A DNA stretch of 64,000 nt, from the NCBI RefSeq assembly GCF_937616625.2, contig NC_065577.1, positions 20,101,501-20,165,500 on the forward strand. Direction: 5' to 3'. This document shows, piece after piece, positions 48,674 through 60,954 of this stretch. Every line of letters begins with the position of its first letter. The stretch's first letter is position 1. The translations under genes were made by a program, and so were the position numbers. The notes beneath the pieces are model-generated. The model did not search any database. It had not been told where the DNA came from and worked only from the letters and a program-made list of their open reading frames with translations. This stretch comes from Mercurialis annua. Taxonomy: Eukaryota; Streptophyta; Magnoliopsida; Malpighiales; Euphorbiaceae.

Positions 48674-50261
48674 TCGAGATAAGCAAAGTCAATGTAATTG
48701 ACTGCTGAAAAGGTAGGGCCCTATCCCATTCGCAAAACAGGCGCCCCGTAACTCGGCCACAATATATGCCTAGCAACTGAGAAAAATATTCGGCAGCCTT
48801 CCGGCTTCGTTCTCCTTTAGTGCGATATTTAGTATATGTGTTGTAACGCTAATTATATATTCCACGAGGAATAAGCGTTACAAAACATATACTATACATC
48901 CACCCGGAGAACAAACGCTGGAAAACAACCGAATATTTTTCTACCGCTACTAGACATATATGGTTTTTCGTGATCGAGTTACGGAAGCAACAGTTTTGCG
49001 AACTGTACAAACTGTACAATCTCGTGTTGTTCAATCTCTTGAACTCACGGGACGGGAACTCTATGGCTAGGTTTACGGTTTTATTCGGTGGGAATAAAAT
49101 CGAGGTTTATTTAGGTTGAATCTTATAAATAAAATCTATTCCAACTAAAATAAATCAAATTAATTATGCGATAAAACCTACTTGTTGAAGGGCAGAACCG
49201 CAAAGAGAAGGTGAAACGTCCGGATCAATTGGAACCACGGTGCGCGGGCTATCAGCGACTGTCAGGGAAGTCCTGTAAGCGTATTACATAGCACAAACGC
49301 CAATCACAACAATTATACACACCTATATCACAACCAAAATACAGCTAAGTTTTAATCAAGCTCAATAAACCTAACTAACACAATTAAATAACGGTTTATT
49401 TTATTATATTTTACTCATTTAAATAAAAATTTATTTTATTTATTATTATTATTACAAATTGACTAAACAAATCTAAACTAACCCATTACAAAATTATTAC
49501 AATTAACTAAAATAAAATAATAAAATATAAACTAACTTACTATATTTAATAATATATTAATTTTAGTATATTTTAAACTCATTTATTTTCATAAATTAAA
49601 TCAATTGTAATTATTATAATATTTAAACTAAGTATAATATAATTAATTATAACTAATTTATTTATAAAAATCTGACCTAATACCTAATAAATAATACATT
49701 AGTTTAATCTAATCTAATAATCTAAATAACCTAATAGTTTGCCAAATTAATAATTAATTAATTTATAAAATAATTACTTTAAAGAACTTACCTCATTGCC
49801 GGCAGGAGAAGGCAGAGCACGGCGGGGCAAGGCAGAGCACGGCGGCAGCGACCTCAACACTACAATTAATAAGCAATAATTAAAAAAAATTACTATAAAT
49901 CAAACTTAAATAAAAATTACATACCTGAGTTCAGCGGAAGATGGAGGCAGGCGGCGGCAGACCGGTGGGCAGTTTGGTGGTAGGCGGAACGGTGGCAGTG
50001 TGGTGGCAGTCCGGTGGGCGGAGGCGGTGGCAGTCTGCTGGTAGCAAATGGGAGCAGCAAATGGCGAGCAGCAAACGACGACCAAGGAACGGCGAGAAGG
50101 GAATGGCGGCGAGCAGCGAACGGCGGCGAGAAGCGAACGGCGGCGATCAGCGAACGGCGGCAGCGGTGGAACGGTGGCAGTTTGGTGGTAGGCGGAACGT
50201 TTTGTTTTTGGCAAAAAGAAAGAATGAGAGAAGAAGGGAGGCACGCGGTTTTAATTAATTA
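48674..50261 (-). other. CACTA 5' region: likely untranslated exons and AT-rich introns
   Basis: Upstream of the transposase on the minus strand. It contains a long foldback (48728-49003), an AT-rich stretch without frames (49370-49790) and a GC-rich CGG-repetitive part (49930-50210). Splice-donor-like sequences occur after the GC-rich part (CTCAG|GTATGT near 49924) and after a short GC-rich segment (GAG|GTAAGT near 49791), so these may be spliced 5' untranslated exons. The open frames on both strands in 49906-50258 are low-complexity and show no domain. Confidence 0.45.
48728..49003. repeat. 276-bp imperfect foldback upstream of CACTA transposase
   Basis: Left arm 48728-48849 and right arm 48874-49003 are inverted copies at roughly 75-80% identity by eye. 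Anchors are TTCGCAAAAC with GTTTTGCGAA, CCGTAACTCG with CGAGTTACGG, AGAAAAATATTCGG (48780-48793) with CCGAATATTTTTCT (48929-48942), AGTATATGT with ACATATACT, and TAACGCT with AGCGTTA. The loop is about 24 nt. A transcript through this would form a long hairpin. It may be an inserted foldback element or an inverted duplication of part of the transposon. Confidence 0.85.
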
Positions 50262-50381
50262 GGTTAAAAAATTTGCGACGGACTCCTTTAGTCCATCGCA
50301 AATGGTACTTAATGAAACGGTGCGTTTCATTAAGCACCATTTGCGACGGACTAAAGGAGTCCGTCGCAAATTTTTTACCCC
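50262..50381. repeat. Long near-perfect palindrome in CACTA right subterminal zone
   Basis: Arms of about 55 nt around a short centre near 50321-50324: AAATTTGCGACGGACTCC on the left pairs with GGAGTCCGTCGCAAATTT on the right, and TTAATGAAACG with CGTTTCATTAA at the centre. Only one or two mismatches are visible. The outer parts contain the GCGACGG motif. Confidence 0.93.
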
Positions 50382-50640
50382 AATTTTGTGACGGACTCCT
50401 TCGTCCGTCGCAATTTTATTGAATGAAATGATGTAGCGACAAATATTGTTAATCCGTCGCCAAAAACTTTGGGATAAAATGGCGGGAGTTGTCCCACCAC
50501 GATAGCGACGGATTTGCGACGGCCATTCCGTCGCAAATGTGGCGGGAGCTTTCCCGCCATCATTTTCAATGAAATCAGCGACGAATTTGTCTTCCGTCGC
50601 TGATTCCGTCTCAAAAAATATAAAATAGCGACAAATGTCA
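50382..50640. repeat. CACTA right subterminal repeats
   Basis: Further GCGACGG/CCGTCGC motifs in both orientations, with smaller foldbacks such as GCGACGGCCATTCCGTCGC (about 50516-50534) and GGCGGGAGCTTTCCCGCC (about 50541-50558). The zone mirrors the left subterminal one. Confidence 0.85.
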
Positions 50641-50672
50641 TTCCGTCGCAAAAAGTCAGATTTCTAGTAGTG
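50641..50672 (-). repeat. CACTA terminal inverted repeat, right
   Basis: The complement reads CACTACTAGAAATCTGACT then TTTTGCGACGGAA. It pairs with the left end (42409-42440). Confidence 0.93.
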
Positions 50673-50675
50673 TGT
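50673..50675. other. Target-site duplication TGT (right copy)
   Basis: TGT directly after the CACTA right end. It continues into satellite as ATAGCGATTTAAGCC, the normal follow-on of the interrupted monomer. Confidence 0.93.
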
Positions 50676-53600
50676 ATAGCGATTTAAGCCAAATGTTCAG
50701 AAACGTTACGAAACAAAACAAAACGTTTCACCTTTTTAGCGATTTAAATCAAATGTTTTGTTTCACCATTTTAGCAATTTAAGCAAAAAGTTTTAAACGT
50801 TTCGCAACAAATCCAAGCGTTTCACTTTTTAGAAATTTAAGCCAAACGTTTACACACGTTATGAAACAAATCCAAACGTTTCACCTTTGTAGCAATATAA
50901 GCCAAATGTTTACAAACAATACGAAACAAATCCAAACGTTTCACCTTTTTAGCCATTTAAGCCAAACGTTTACAAACATTACGAAACAAATCCAAACGTT
51001 TCACATTTGGAGCGATTTATGCCAAACGTTTACAAACGTTACGAAACAAAACCAAACATTATGAAACAAATCCAAGCGTTTCACCTTTTTTAGCAATTTA
51101 CGCAAAATATTTACAAACGTTACGAAACAAATCCAAACGGTTCCTCATTTTAGCGATTTAAGCCAAACGTTTAAAACGTTAAGAAACAAATCCAAACGTT
51201 TCACCTTTTTAGCAATTTAAGCCAAACGTTTACAAACGTTACGAAGCAAATCCAAAAGTTTTACATTTTTAGAAATTTAAGCCAAATGCTTACAAACATT
51301 ACGAAACAAATCCAAGCGTTTCACCTTTTTTGAAAATTAAGCCAATTGTTTAAAAATGTTATGAAACAAATCCAAGCGTTTCACCTTTCTAGCAATATAA
51401 GCCAAACGTTTCACCTTTTTAGCGATTTAAGCCAAACGTTTACAAACATTACGAAACAAATCCAAACGTTTCACATTTGGAGCGATTTATGCCAAACGTT
51501 TACAAACGTTACGAAACAAAACCAAACATTATGAAACAAATCCAAGCGTTTCACCTTTTTAGCAATTTACGCAAAATATTTACAAACGTTACGAAACAAA
51601 TCCAAACGGTTCCCCATTTTAGCGATTTAAGCCAAACGTTTAAAATGTTAAGAAACAAATCCAAACGTTTCACCTTTTTAGCAATTTAAGCCAAACGTTT
51701 ACAAACGTTACGGAGCAAATCCAAAAGTTTTACATTTTTAGAAATTTAAGCCAAACGCTTACAAACATTACGAAACAAATCCAAGCGTTTCACCTTTTTT
51801 GAAAATTAAGCCAGTTGTTTAAAAATGTTATGAAACAAATCCAAGCGTTTCACCTTTCTAGCAATATAAGCGAAACGTTTGCAAATGTTACGAAACAAAT
51901 CCAAACATTTCACTTTTTTAGCGATTGAAGCGAAACGTTTACAAATGTTACGAAACAAAGCCAAACGTTTACAAACGTTTCGAAATAAATCCAAGCATTT
52001 CACCTTTTTAGCAATTTATGCCAAACGTTTACAAAGGTTAGGAAACAAAACCAAACGTTTTATATTTTTATCAATTTAAGCCAAACCTTTACAAATGTTT
52101 TGAAACAAATCCAAGCGTTTCACCTTTTTAGCAATATAAGTCAAACGTTTACAAACGTTACGAAACAAATCCAAACGTTTCCCCATTTTAAGCCAAACGT
52201 TTACAAACATTACGAAACAAAACCAAACGTTTAAAACGTTACAAAACAAATCCAAAGCTTTCAAATTTTTAGCCATTTAAACCAAACGTTTCATATTTTT
52301 AGCAATTTAAGCCAAACGTTTACAAACTTTACTAAACAAATCCAAGCATTTCACCTTTATAGCAAATTAAGCCAAATGTTTGCAAATGTTTCGAAACATA
52401 TCAAAGCGTTTCACCTTTTTAGCAATTTAGGCTTAACGTATACAAATGTTACGAAACAAATCCAAATGTTTCACTTTTTTAGCGACTAAAGCCAAACGTT
52501 TATAAACGTTACTAAACAAAACAAAACATTTCACCTTTTTAGCGAATTAAGCCAAATGTTTAAAACGTTACGAAACATTTCACATTTTTAGCAATTTAAG
52601 CCAAACGCTTACAAACGTTATGAAATAATTCCAAACGTTTCACCTTTTTAGCGGTTGATGTCAAACGTTTACAAACGTAACGAAACAAATCCAAATGTTT
52701 TGCCTTTTTAGCGATTTAAGCCAAACATTTACAATCGTTACGAAAAAATTCAAACTTTTCAACTTTTTAGTGATTTATGTCAAACGTTTACAAACGTTAC
52801 AAAACAACGTTTCACCTTTTTAGAGATTTTAGCCAAACGTATACAAACGATAAAAAATAAAACCAAACATTTAAAACGTTACGAAACAAATCCAAACATT
52901 TCATATTTTTAGCGATTTAAGAAAAACGTTTACAAATGTTACGAAATAAAACCAATCGTTTCACCTTTTGAGCAATTTAAGCCAAACATTTACAAACGTT
53001 ACGAAACAAATCCAAGCGTTTCACCTTTTGAACAATTTAAATATAACATTTACAAACATTACCAAACAACTCCAAGCATTTCACCTTTTTAGCAATTTAA
53101 GCCAAATGTTTACAAACGTTACCAAACAAATCCAAGCGTTTCACCTTTTTAGCGATTTAAGCCAAACATTTACAAACGTTACGAAACAAATCCAAACATT
53201 TCACCTTTTGCAATTTAAGCAAACGTTTACAAAAGTTACAAAACAAATCCAAATTATTTCACATTTTTAGCGATTTAGCCGAACGCTTACTAACGTTGCG
53301 AAATAAATCCAAACGTTTCACCTTTTTTAGCAATTTAAGCCAAACGTTTACAAACTTTACGAAACAAATCCAAACATTTTGCATTTTTAGCAATTTAAGC
53401 CGAACGGTTAAAAAATTACGAAACAAATCCAAACGTTTACAAACGTTACGAAACAAATCCAATCGTTTTACCTTTTTCGCAATTTAAGCCAAACATTTGC
53501 AAACGTTACGAAACATAACCAAACATTTCACATTTTTAACGATTTAAGCCAAACGTTTATAACGTTATGAAACCAATCCAAACGTTTAAAACGTTACGAA

Positions 53601-56600
53601 ACAAATTTAGAAATAAATCCAAACATTTCACATTTTTAGCGATTTAAGCCAAATTTTTACAAACGTTACGAAATAAATCCAAATGTTTCACCTTTTTAGC
53701 GATTTAAGCCAAACTTTTACTAACTTTACGAAACAAATCCAAGCGTTTCACCTTTTTTGCGATTTTAGCCAAACATTATAAACGTTACGAAACAAAACCA
53801 AACGTTTAAAACTTTTACAAACGTTACGAAACAAAACCAAACGTTTCACCTTCTTAGCAATTTAAGCAAAACATCTACAAACGTTCCGAAACAAATCCAA
53901 ATGTTTCACCTTCTTTGCAATTTAAGCCAAACGTTTACAAACGTTACAAATAAAATCCAAACGTTTTAAACTTTACGAAACAAATCCAAACGTTGCCCCT
54001 TTTTAGCAATTTATGCTAAACGTTTACAAACGTTACGAAACAAATCCAAACGTTTCACCTGTTTAACAATTTAACCTAAAAGTTTACAAGCGTTACGAAA
54101 CAAATCTGAACGTTTCACCTTTATAGCGATTTAAGTCAAACGTTTACAAGTGTTATAGAATAAAAACAAACGTTTCACCTTTTTAGCGATATAAGCCAAA
54201 CGTTTAAAACGTTTCGTAACAAATCCAAGAGTTTCACCTTTTTAGCAATTTAATCCAAACGTTTACAAACATTACGAAACAAATCCAAACGTTTCCCCTT
54301 TTTAGCGATTTAAGCCAAACGTTTACAAACAGTACGAAACAAATCCAAACGTTTCACCCTTTTAGCGATTTAAGCCAAACGTTTACAAACGTTACGAAAC
54401 AAATCCAAACGTTTCATATTTTTAGAGATTTATGCAAACGTTTACAAACTTTACGAAATAAATCCAAGCGTTTCACCTTTTTAGCAATTTAAGTAAAACG
54501 TTTACAAACGTTACGAAACAAATCCAAACGTTACGAAACAAATCCAATCGTTTCACCTTTTTAGCAATTTAAGTAAAACGTTTACAAACTTTACGAAACA
54601 AACCCAAACGGTTCTCCATTTTAGCATTTTAAGCCAAACATTTACAAACATTTAGAAACGTTAAGAAATAAATCTAAACGTTTTCCCTTTTTAGCCATTT
54701 AAGCCAAATGTTTACAAACCTTACGAAGCAAATCAAAACTTTTCACATTTTTAGCAATTTAAGCCAAACGCTTACAAACATGATGAATAAAATCCAAGAG
54801 TTTTACCTTTTTTGCGAATTAAGCAAAATGTTTACAAAATGATACGAAACAAATCCAAGCGTTTCACCTTTTTAGCAATATAAGCCAAACGTTTTCAAAT
54901 GTTAAGAAACAAATCCAAACATTTCACCTTTTTAGCGATTGAAGCCAAACGTTTACAAATGTTTCGAAACAAAGCCAAACGTTAACAAATGTTACAATAC
55001 AAAGCCAAACGTTTACAAAATGATACGAAAAAAATCTAAGCGTTTTCCCAATTTATGCCAAACTTTTACAAAGCGTAGGAAACAAAACCATACGTTTCGC
55101 CTTTTAAACAATTTAAGCCAAACATTTATAAACTTTATGAAACATATCCAAGTGTTTCACCTTTTTAGCAATATAAGCCAAACATTTACAAACATTACGA
55201 AAAGAATCCAAACGTTTCCCCATTTTAGCATTTTAAGCCAAACATTTACAAACATTTAGAAACAAATCCAAATGTTTCCCCATTTTAGCGATTTAAGACA
55301 AACGTTTACAAACATTATGAAACAAAATCAAACGTTTAAAACGTTATGAAACAAATCTAATGGTTTCACATTTTTAGCCATTTAAACCAAACGTTTACAA
55401 ACATTACGGAACAAAACAAACGTTTCATATTTGTAGGGATTTAAGCCAAACGTTTACAAACTTTACTAAATAAATCCAAGCGTTTCACCTTTTTAGCGAA
55501 TTAAGCCAAACGTTTACAATTGTTACGATACAAATCCAAACGTTTGACCTTTTTAGCAACTTAAGCCAAACGTTTGCAAACGTTACTAAACAAAATAAAA
55601 CCTTTCACCTTTTTAACGAATTAAGCCAAATGTTTAAAACGTTACGAAACAAATCCAAACGTTTACAAACATTACGGAACAAAAACAAACATTTAACATT
55701 TTTAGCAATTTAAGCCAAACGCTTACAAATGTTACGAAATAAAATCAAACGTTTCAACCTTTTAGCGGTTGATGCCAAACATTTACAAACGTAACGAAAC
55801 AAATCCAACTTTTTCACCTCCTTAGAGATTTGAGCCAAACATTTACAATCGTTACGAAAAAAATCCAAACGTTTCACCTTTTTAGCGATTTATGCCAAAT
55901 GTTTACAAAGGTTACAAAACAAGGTTTCACCTTTATAGATATTTTACCCAAACGTGTACACACGTTACAAAAAAAAAACAAACGTTTAAAACGTTACGAA
56001 ACAAATCCAAACATTTCACATTTTTAGAGATTTAAGCAAAACGTTTACAAACGTTACGAAATAAAACCAAGCGTTTCACCTTTTGAGCAATTTAAGCCAA
56101 ACGTTTACAAACGTTACGAAACAAATCCAAGCGTTTCACCTTTTTAGCAACTAAAGCCAAACGTTTACAAACGTTACGAAATAAATCCAAATGTTTCCCC
56201 CTTTTAGCGATTTAAGCCAAACGTTTACAAACGTTACGAAACAAATCCAAACGTTTCACCTTTTTATCTATTTAAGCCAAACGTTTACAAACGTTACTAA
56301 AAAAATTCAAACGTTTCACCGTTTGCGATTTAAGCCAAACATTTACAAAAGTTACAAAAGAAATCAAAACGTTTCACCTTTTTAGCAATCTAAGCCGAAC
56401 GTTTACAAACGTTGCGAAAAAATCCAAATGTTTCAACTTTTTTTGCAATTTAAGCCAAACGTTATCAAACTTTACGAAATAAATTCAAATGTTTCAAATT
56501 TTTAGCAATTTAAGCCAAATGTTTAAAAAAGTTTCGAAACAAATTCAAACGTTTACAAACGTGACGAAACAAATCCAATCGTTTCACCTTTTTAGCAATT

Positions 56601-59600
56601 TAAGCCAAACATTTGCAAATGTTACAAAACATAACCAAACATTTCACCTTTTTAACGATTTAAGCCAAACGTTTATAACGTTACGAAACCAATACAAACG
56701 TTTAAAACGTCACGAAAGTAATATACGAAATAAATCCAAACATTTCACATTTTTTGCGATTAAACCAAATGTTTACAAACGTTACGAAACAAATCCAAAC
56801 GTTTCACCTTTTTAGCGACTTAAGCCACACTTTTACAAACTTTATGAAATAAATCCAAATGATTCACCTTTTTAGCGATTTAAGACAAACGTTACGAAAC
56901 AAATCCAAGCGTTTTACCTTTTGAGCGATTTTAGCCAAACATTTATAAACGTTACGAAACAAAACCAAACGTTTAAACGTTTACAAACGTTACGAAACAA
57001 AACCAAATGTTTCATATTTTTAGCGATTTAAGCCAAATGTTTACAAACGCTAGGAAACAAACCCAAACGTTTCACCTTTTTAGCAATTTAAGCCAAACGT
57101 CTATAGACGTTACGAAATAAATCCAAATGTTTCACCTTTTTAGCGATTTAAGCCAAACATTAACAAACATTACAAATCAAATCCAAATGTTTTAAACGTT
57201 ACGAAACAAATCCAAACGTTTCATCTTTTTAGCAATTTAAGCCAAACGTTTACAAACGTTACGAAACAAATCCAAACGTTTCACCTATATAGTGATTTAA
57301 GCCAAATGTTCACAAACGTTACGAAACAAATCAAAATGTTTCACCTTTTTAGCGATTTAAATGAAACGTTTACAAGTGTAATGGAACAAAAACAAACGTT
57401 TCACCATTTTAGCAAGTTTTAAACGTTTCGCAACAAATCCAAGCGTTTCACTTTTTAGAAATTTAAGCCAAAAGTTTACAAACGTTACGAAACAAATCCA
57501 AAAGTTTCCCCTTTTTAGCGATTTAAGCCAAACGTTTACAAACAATACGAAACAAATCCAAACGTTTCACCTTTTTAGCGATTTAAGCCAAACGTTTACA
57601 AACATTTACAAACATTACAAAACAAATCCAAACGTTTCCCATTTTGAGCGATTTATACCAAACGTTTACAAACGTTACAAAATAAAACCAAACGTTATGA
57701 AACAAATCCAAGCGTTTCACCTTTTTAGCAATTTACGCAAAATGTTTACAAACGTTACGAAACAAATCCAAACTTTTCCCCATTTTAGCGATTTAAGCGA
57801 AACGTTTAAAACGTTAAGAAACAAATCCAAACGTTTCACCTTTTTAGCAATTTAAGCCAAACGTTTACAAACGTTACGAAGCAAATACAAAAGTTTTACA
57901 TTTTTAGAAATTTCAGCCTAACGCTTACAAACATTACGAAACAAATCCAAGTGTTTCACCTTTTTTGCGAATTAAGCCAGTTGTTTAAAAATGTTATGAA
58001 ACAAATCCAAGCGTTTCACCTTTCTAGCAATATAAGCCAAACGTTTGCAAATGTTACGAAACAAATCCAAACATTTCACTTTTTTAGCGATTGAAGCAAA
58101 ACGTTTACAAATGTTACGAAACAAAGCCAAACGTTTACAAACGTTTCGAAACAAATCCAAGCATTTCACCTTTTTAGCAATTTATGCCAAACGTTTACAA
58201 AGGTTAGGAAACAAAACCAAACGTTTCACATTTTTATCAATTTAAGCCAAACCTTTACAAATATTTTGAAACAAATCCAAGCGTTTCACCTTTTTAGTAA
58301 TATAAGTCAAACGTTTACAAACGTTACGAAACAAATCCAAACGTTTCCCCATTTTAGCGTTTTAAGCCAAACGTTTACAAACGTTACGAAACAAAACCAA
58401 ACGTTTAAAACGTTACAAAACAAATCCAAAGATTTCAAATTTTTTAGCCATTTAAACCAAACGTTTACAAACATTACGGAACAAACAAACGTTTCATATT
58501 TTTAGCAATTTAAGCCAAACTATTACAAACTTTACTAAACAAATCCAAGCATTTCACCTTTTTAGCAAATTAAGCCAAATGTTTACAAATATTTCGAAAC
58601 ATATCAAGCGTTTCACCTTTTTAGCAAATTAAGCTTAACGTATACAAATGTTACGAAACAAATCCAAACGTTTCCCCTTTTTAGCGACTAAAGCCAAACG
58701 TTTACAAACATTACTAAACAAAATAAAACGTTTCACCTTTTTAGCGAATTAAGCCAAATGTTTAAAACGTTATGAAACAAATCCAAACGTTTACAAACAT
58801 TACGGAACAAAAACAAACGTTTCACATTTTTAGCAATTTAAGCCAAACGCTTACAAACTTACGAAATAATTCCAAACGTTTCACCTTTTTAGCTGTTGAT
58901 GCCAAACATTTACAAACGTAACGAAACAAATCCAAATGTTTCCCCTTTTTAGTGATTTAAGACAAACATTTACAATCGTTACGAAAAAATTCAAATGTTT
59001 CAACTTTTTAGCAATTTATGCCAAACGTTACAAAACAACGTTTCACCTTTTGAGCAATTTAAACCAAGCGTTTACAAAAGTTACGAAAAAAATTCAAGCG
59101 TTTCACCTTTTTAACAATTTAAGTCAAACATTTACAAACATTACCAAACAAGTCCAAGCATTTCATCTTTTTATCAATTTAAGCCAAATGTTTACAAACG
59201 TTACGAAAGAAATCCAAGCGTTTCACCTTTTTAGCGATTTAAGCCAAACATTTACAAACGTTACGAAATAAATCCAAACATTTCACCTTTTGCAATTTAA
59301 GCAAACGTTTACAAAAGTTACAAAACAAATCCAAATTATTTCACCTTTTTAGCGATTTAGCCGAAAGTTTACAAACGTTGCGAAATAAATCCAAACGTTT
59401 CACCTTTTTTAGCAATTTAAGCCAAACGTTTATAAAATTTACGAAACAAATCCAAACATTTCGCATTTTTAGCAATTTAAGCGAAACGGTTAAAAAATTA
59501 CGAAACAAATCCAAACGTTTACAAACGTTATGAAACAAATCCAATCGTTTTACCTTTTTTGCAATTAAAGCCAAACATTTGCAAACGTTGCGAAACATAA

Positions 59601-60954
59601 CCAAACATTTCACATATTAAACGATTTAAGCCAAACTTTTATAACGTTACGAAACCAATTCAAACGTTTAAAACGTTACGAAACAAATTTAATAAATCCA
59701 AACATTTCACATTTTTAGCGATTTAAACCAAATTTTTACAAACATTACGAAACAAATCCAAATGTTTCACCTTTTTACCGATATAAGCCAAACGATTACA
59801 AACGTTACGAAACAAATCCAAGCGTTTCACCTTTTTTGCGATTTTAGCCAAACATTATAAACGTTACGAAACAAAACCAAACGTTTAAAACGTTTACAAA
59901 CGTTACGAAACAAAACCAAACGTTTCATATTTTTAGCGATTTAATCCAAACGTTTACAAATGTTACGAAACAAATACAAACGTTTCACCTTTTTAGTGAT
60001 TTAAGCCAAACGTTTACAAACGTGACGTAAAAAATCCAAATATTACACATTTTTAGCAATTTAAGCCAAACGACTACAAACGTTTTGAAACAAATCCAAA
60101 TATTACACCTTTTTAGCGATTTAAGCCAAACGTTTACAAACGTTACAAATCAAATCCAAACGTTTTAAACGTTACGAAACAAATCCAAACGTTTTCCCTT
60201 TTTAGCAATTTAAGCCAAACGTTTACAAACTTTACGAAACAAATCCAAACGTTTCCCCTATTTAGAGATTTAAGCCAAACGTTTACAAATATTATGAAGC
60301 AAATCCAAACGTTTCACCTTTTTAGCGATTTAAGTCAAAAGTTTAAAACGTTTCGCAACAAATCCAAGAGTTTCACCTTTTTAGAAATTTAAGCCAAATA
60401 TTTACAAACGTTACAAAACAAATCCAAACGTTTCACCTTTTTAGCGATTTAAGCCAAATCTTTGCAAACGTTATGAAACAAAACCAAACGTTTCGAAACA
60501 AATCCAAGTGCTTCACCTTTTTAGCATTTTAAGCAAAACATTTACAAACGTTACGAAACAAATCCAAACGTTTCCCCATTTTAGCGATTTAAGCCAAACG
60601 TATAAAATGTTATGAAACAAATCCAAACGTTTCACCTTTTTAGCAATTTAAACCAAACGTTTACAAACGTTAAAAAGTAAATCCAAACGTTTCACATTTT
60701 TAGCAATTTAAGCCAAACGCTTACAAAAATTACGAAACAAATTCAAGCATTTCACCTTTTTTGCGAATTAAGCCAAATGTAAACAAAATGTTGTGAAACA
60801 AATCGAAGCGTTTCACTTTTTTAGCAATATAAGCCAAACGTTTGCAAACGTTACGAAACAAATCCAAACATTTCATCTTTAGCGTTAACGTTACGAAACA
60901 AATCCAAACATTTCACCTTTTTAGCGTTTGAAGCCAATCGTTTACAAATGTTCT
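50676..60954 (+). repeat. 60-bp satellite array, right block part 2 (forward orientation)
   Basis: About 171 copies of the 60-bp unit in the same orientation as 37634-42405, of which it is the direct continuation. It shows higher-order duplications: 51806-52079 recurs at 57972-58245 (offset 6,166 bp); a string with TTTGGAGCGATTTATG recurs at an offset of about 470 bp (51008 and 51478); and 54040-54950 resembles 37640-38450. It ends abruptly at 60954 against a gypsy LTR. No gene is seen. Confidence 0.97.

Larger units (their letters stand above)
42409..50672 (-). mobile_element. CACTA (En/Spm-type) DNA transposon, 8,264 bp
   Basis: Terminal inverted repeats begin CACTACTA at both ends: CACTACTACATATCAGCT on the left, and the complement of the right end reads CACTACTAGAAATCTGACT. 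The TGT duplication flanks both ends. Subterminal zones (42437-42850, 50262-50650) are packed with GCGACGG motifs in both orientations, the usual binding sites for the TnpA-type protein. Inside, on the minus strand, are a tnp2-type transposase gene (45031-48673) and a Transposase_24-type gene (43078-44833), as in En/Spm. Both carry premature stops, so the copy is non-autonomous now. Whether it can still be mobilised by other copies is unknown; the ends look intact. Confidence 0.96.

Noticed and set aside
49906..50258. GC-rich frames on both strands upstream of the CACTA transposase
   Set aside because: CGG-repeat-driven low complexity with no domain; splice-donor-like sites suggest untranslated exons instead.
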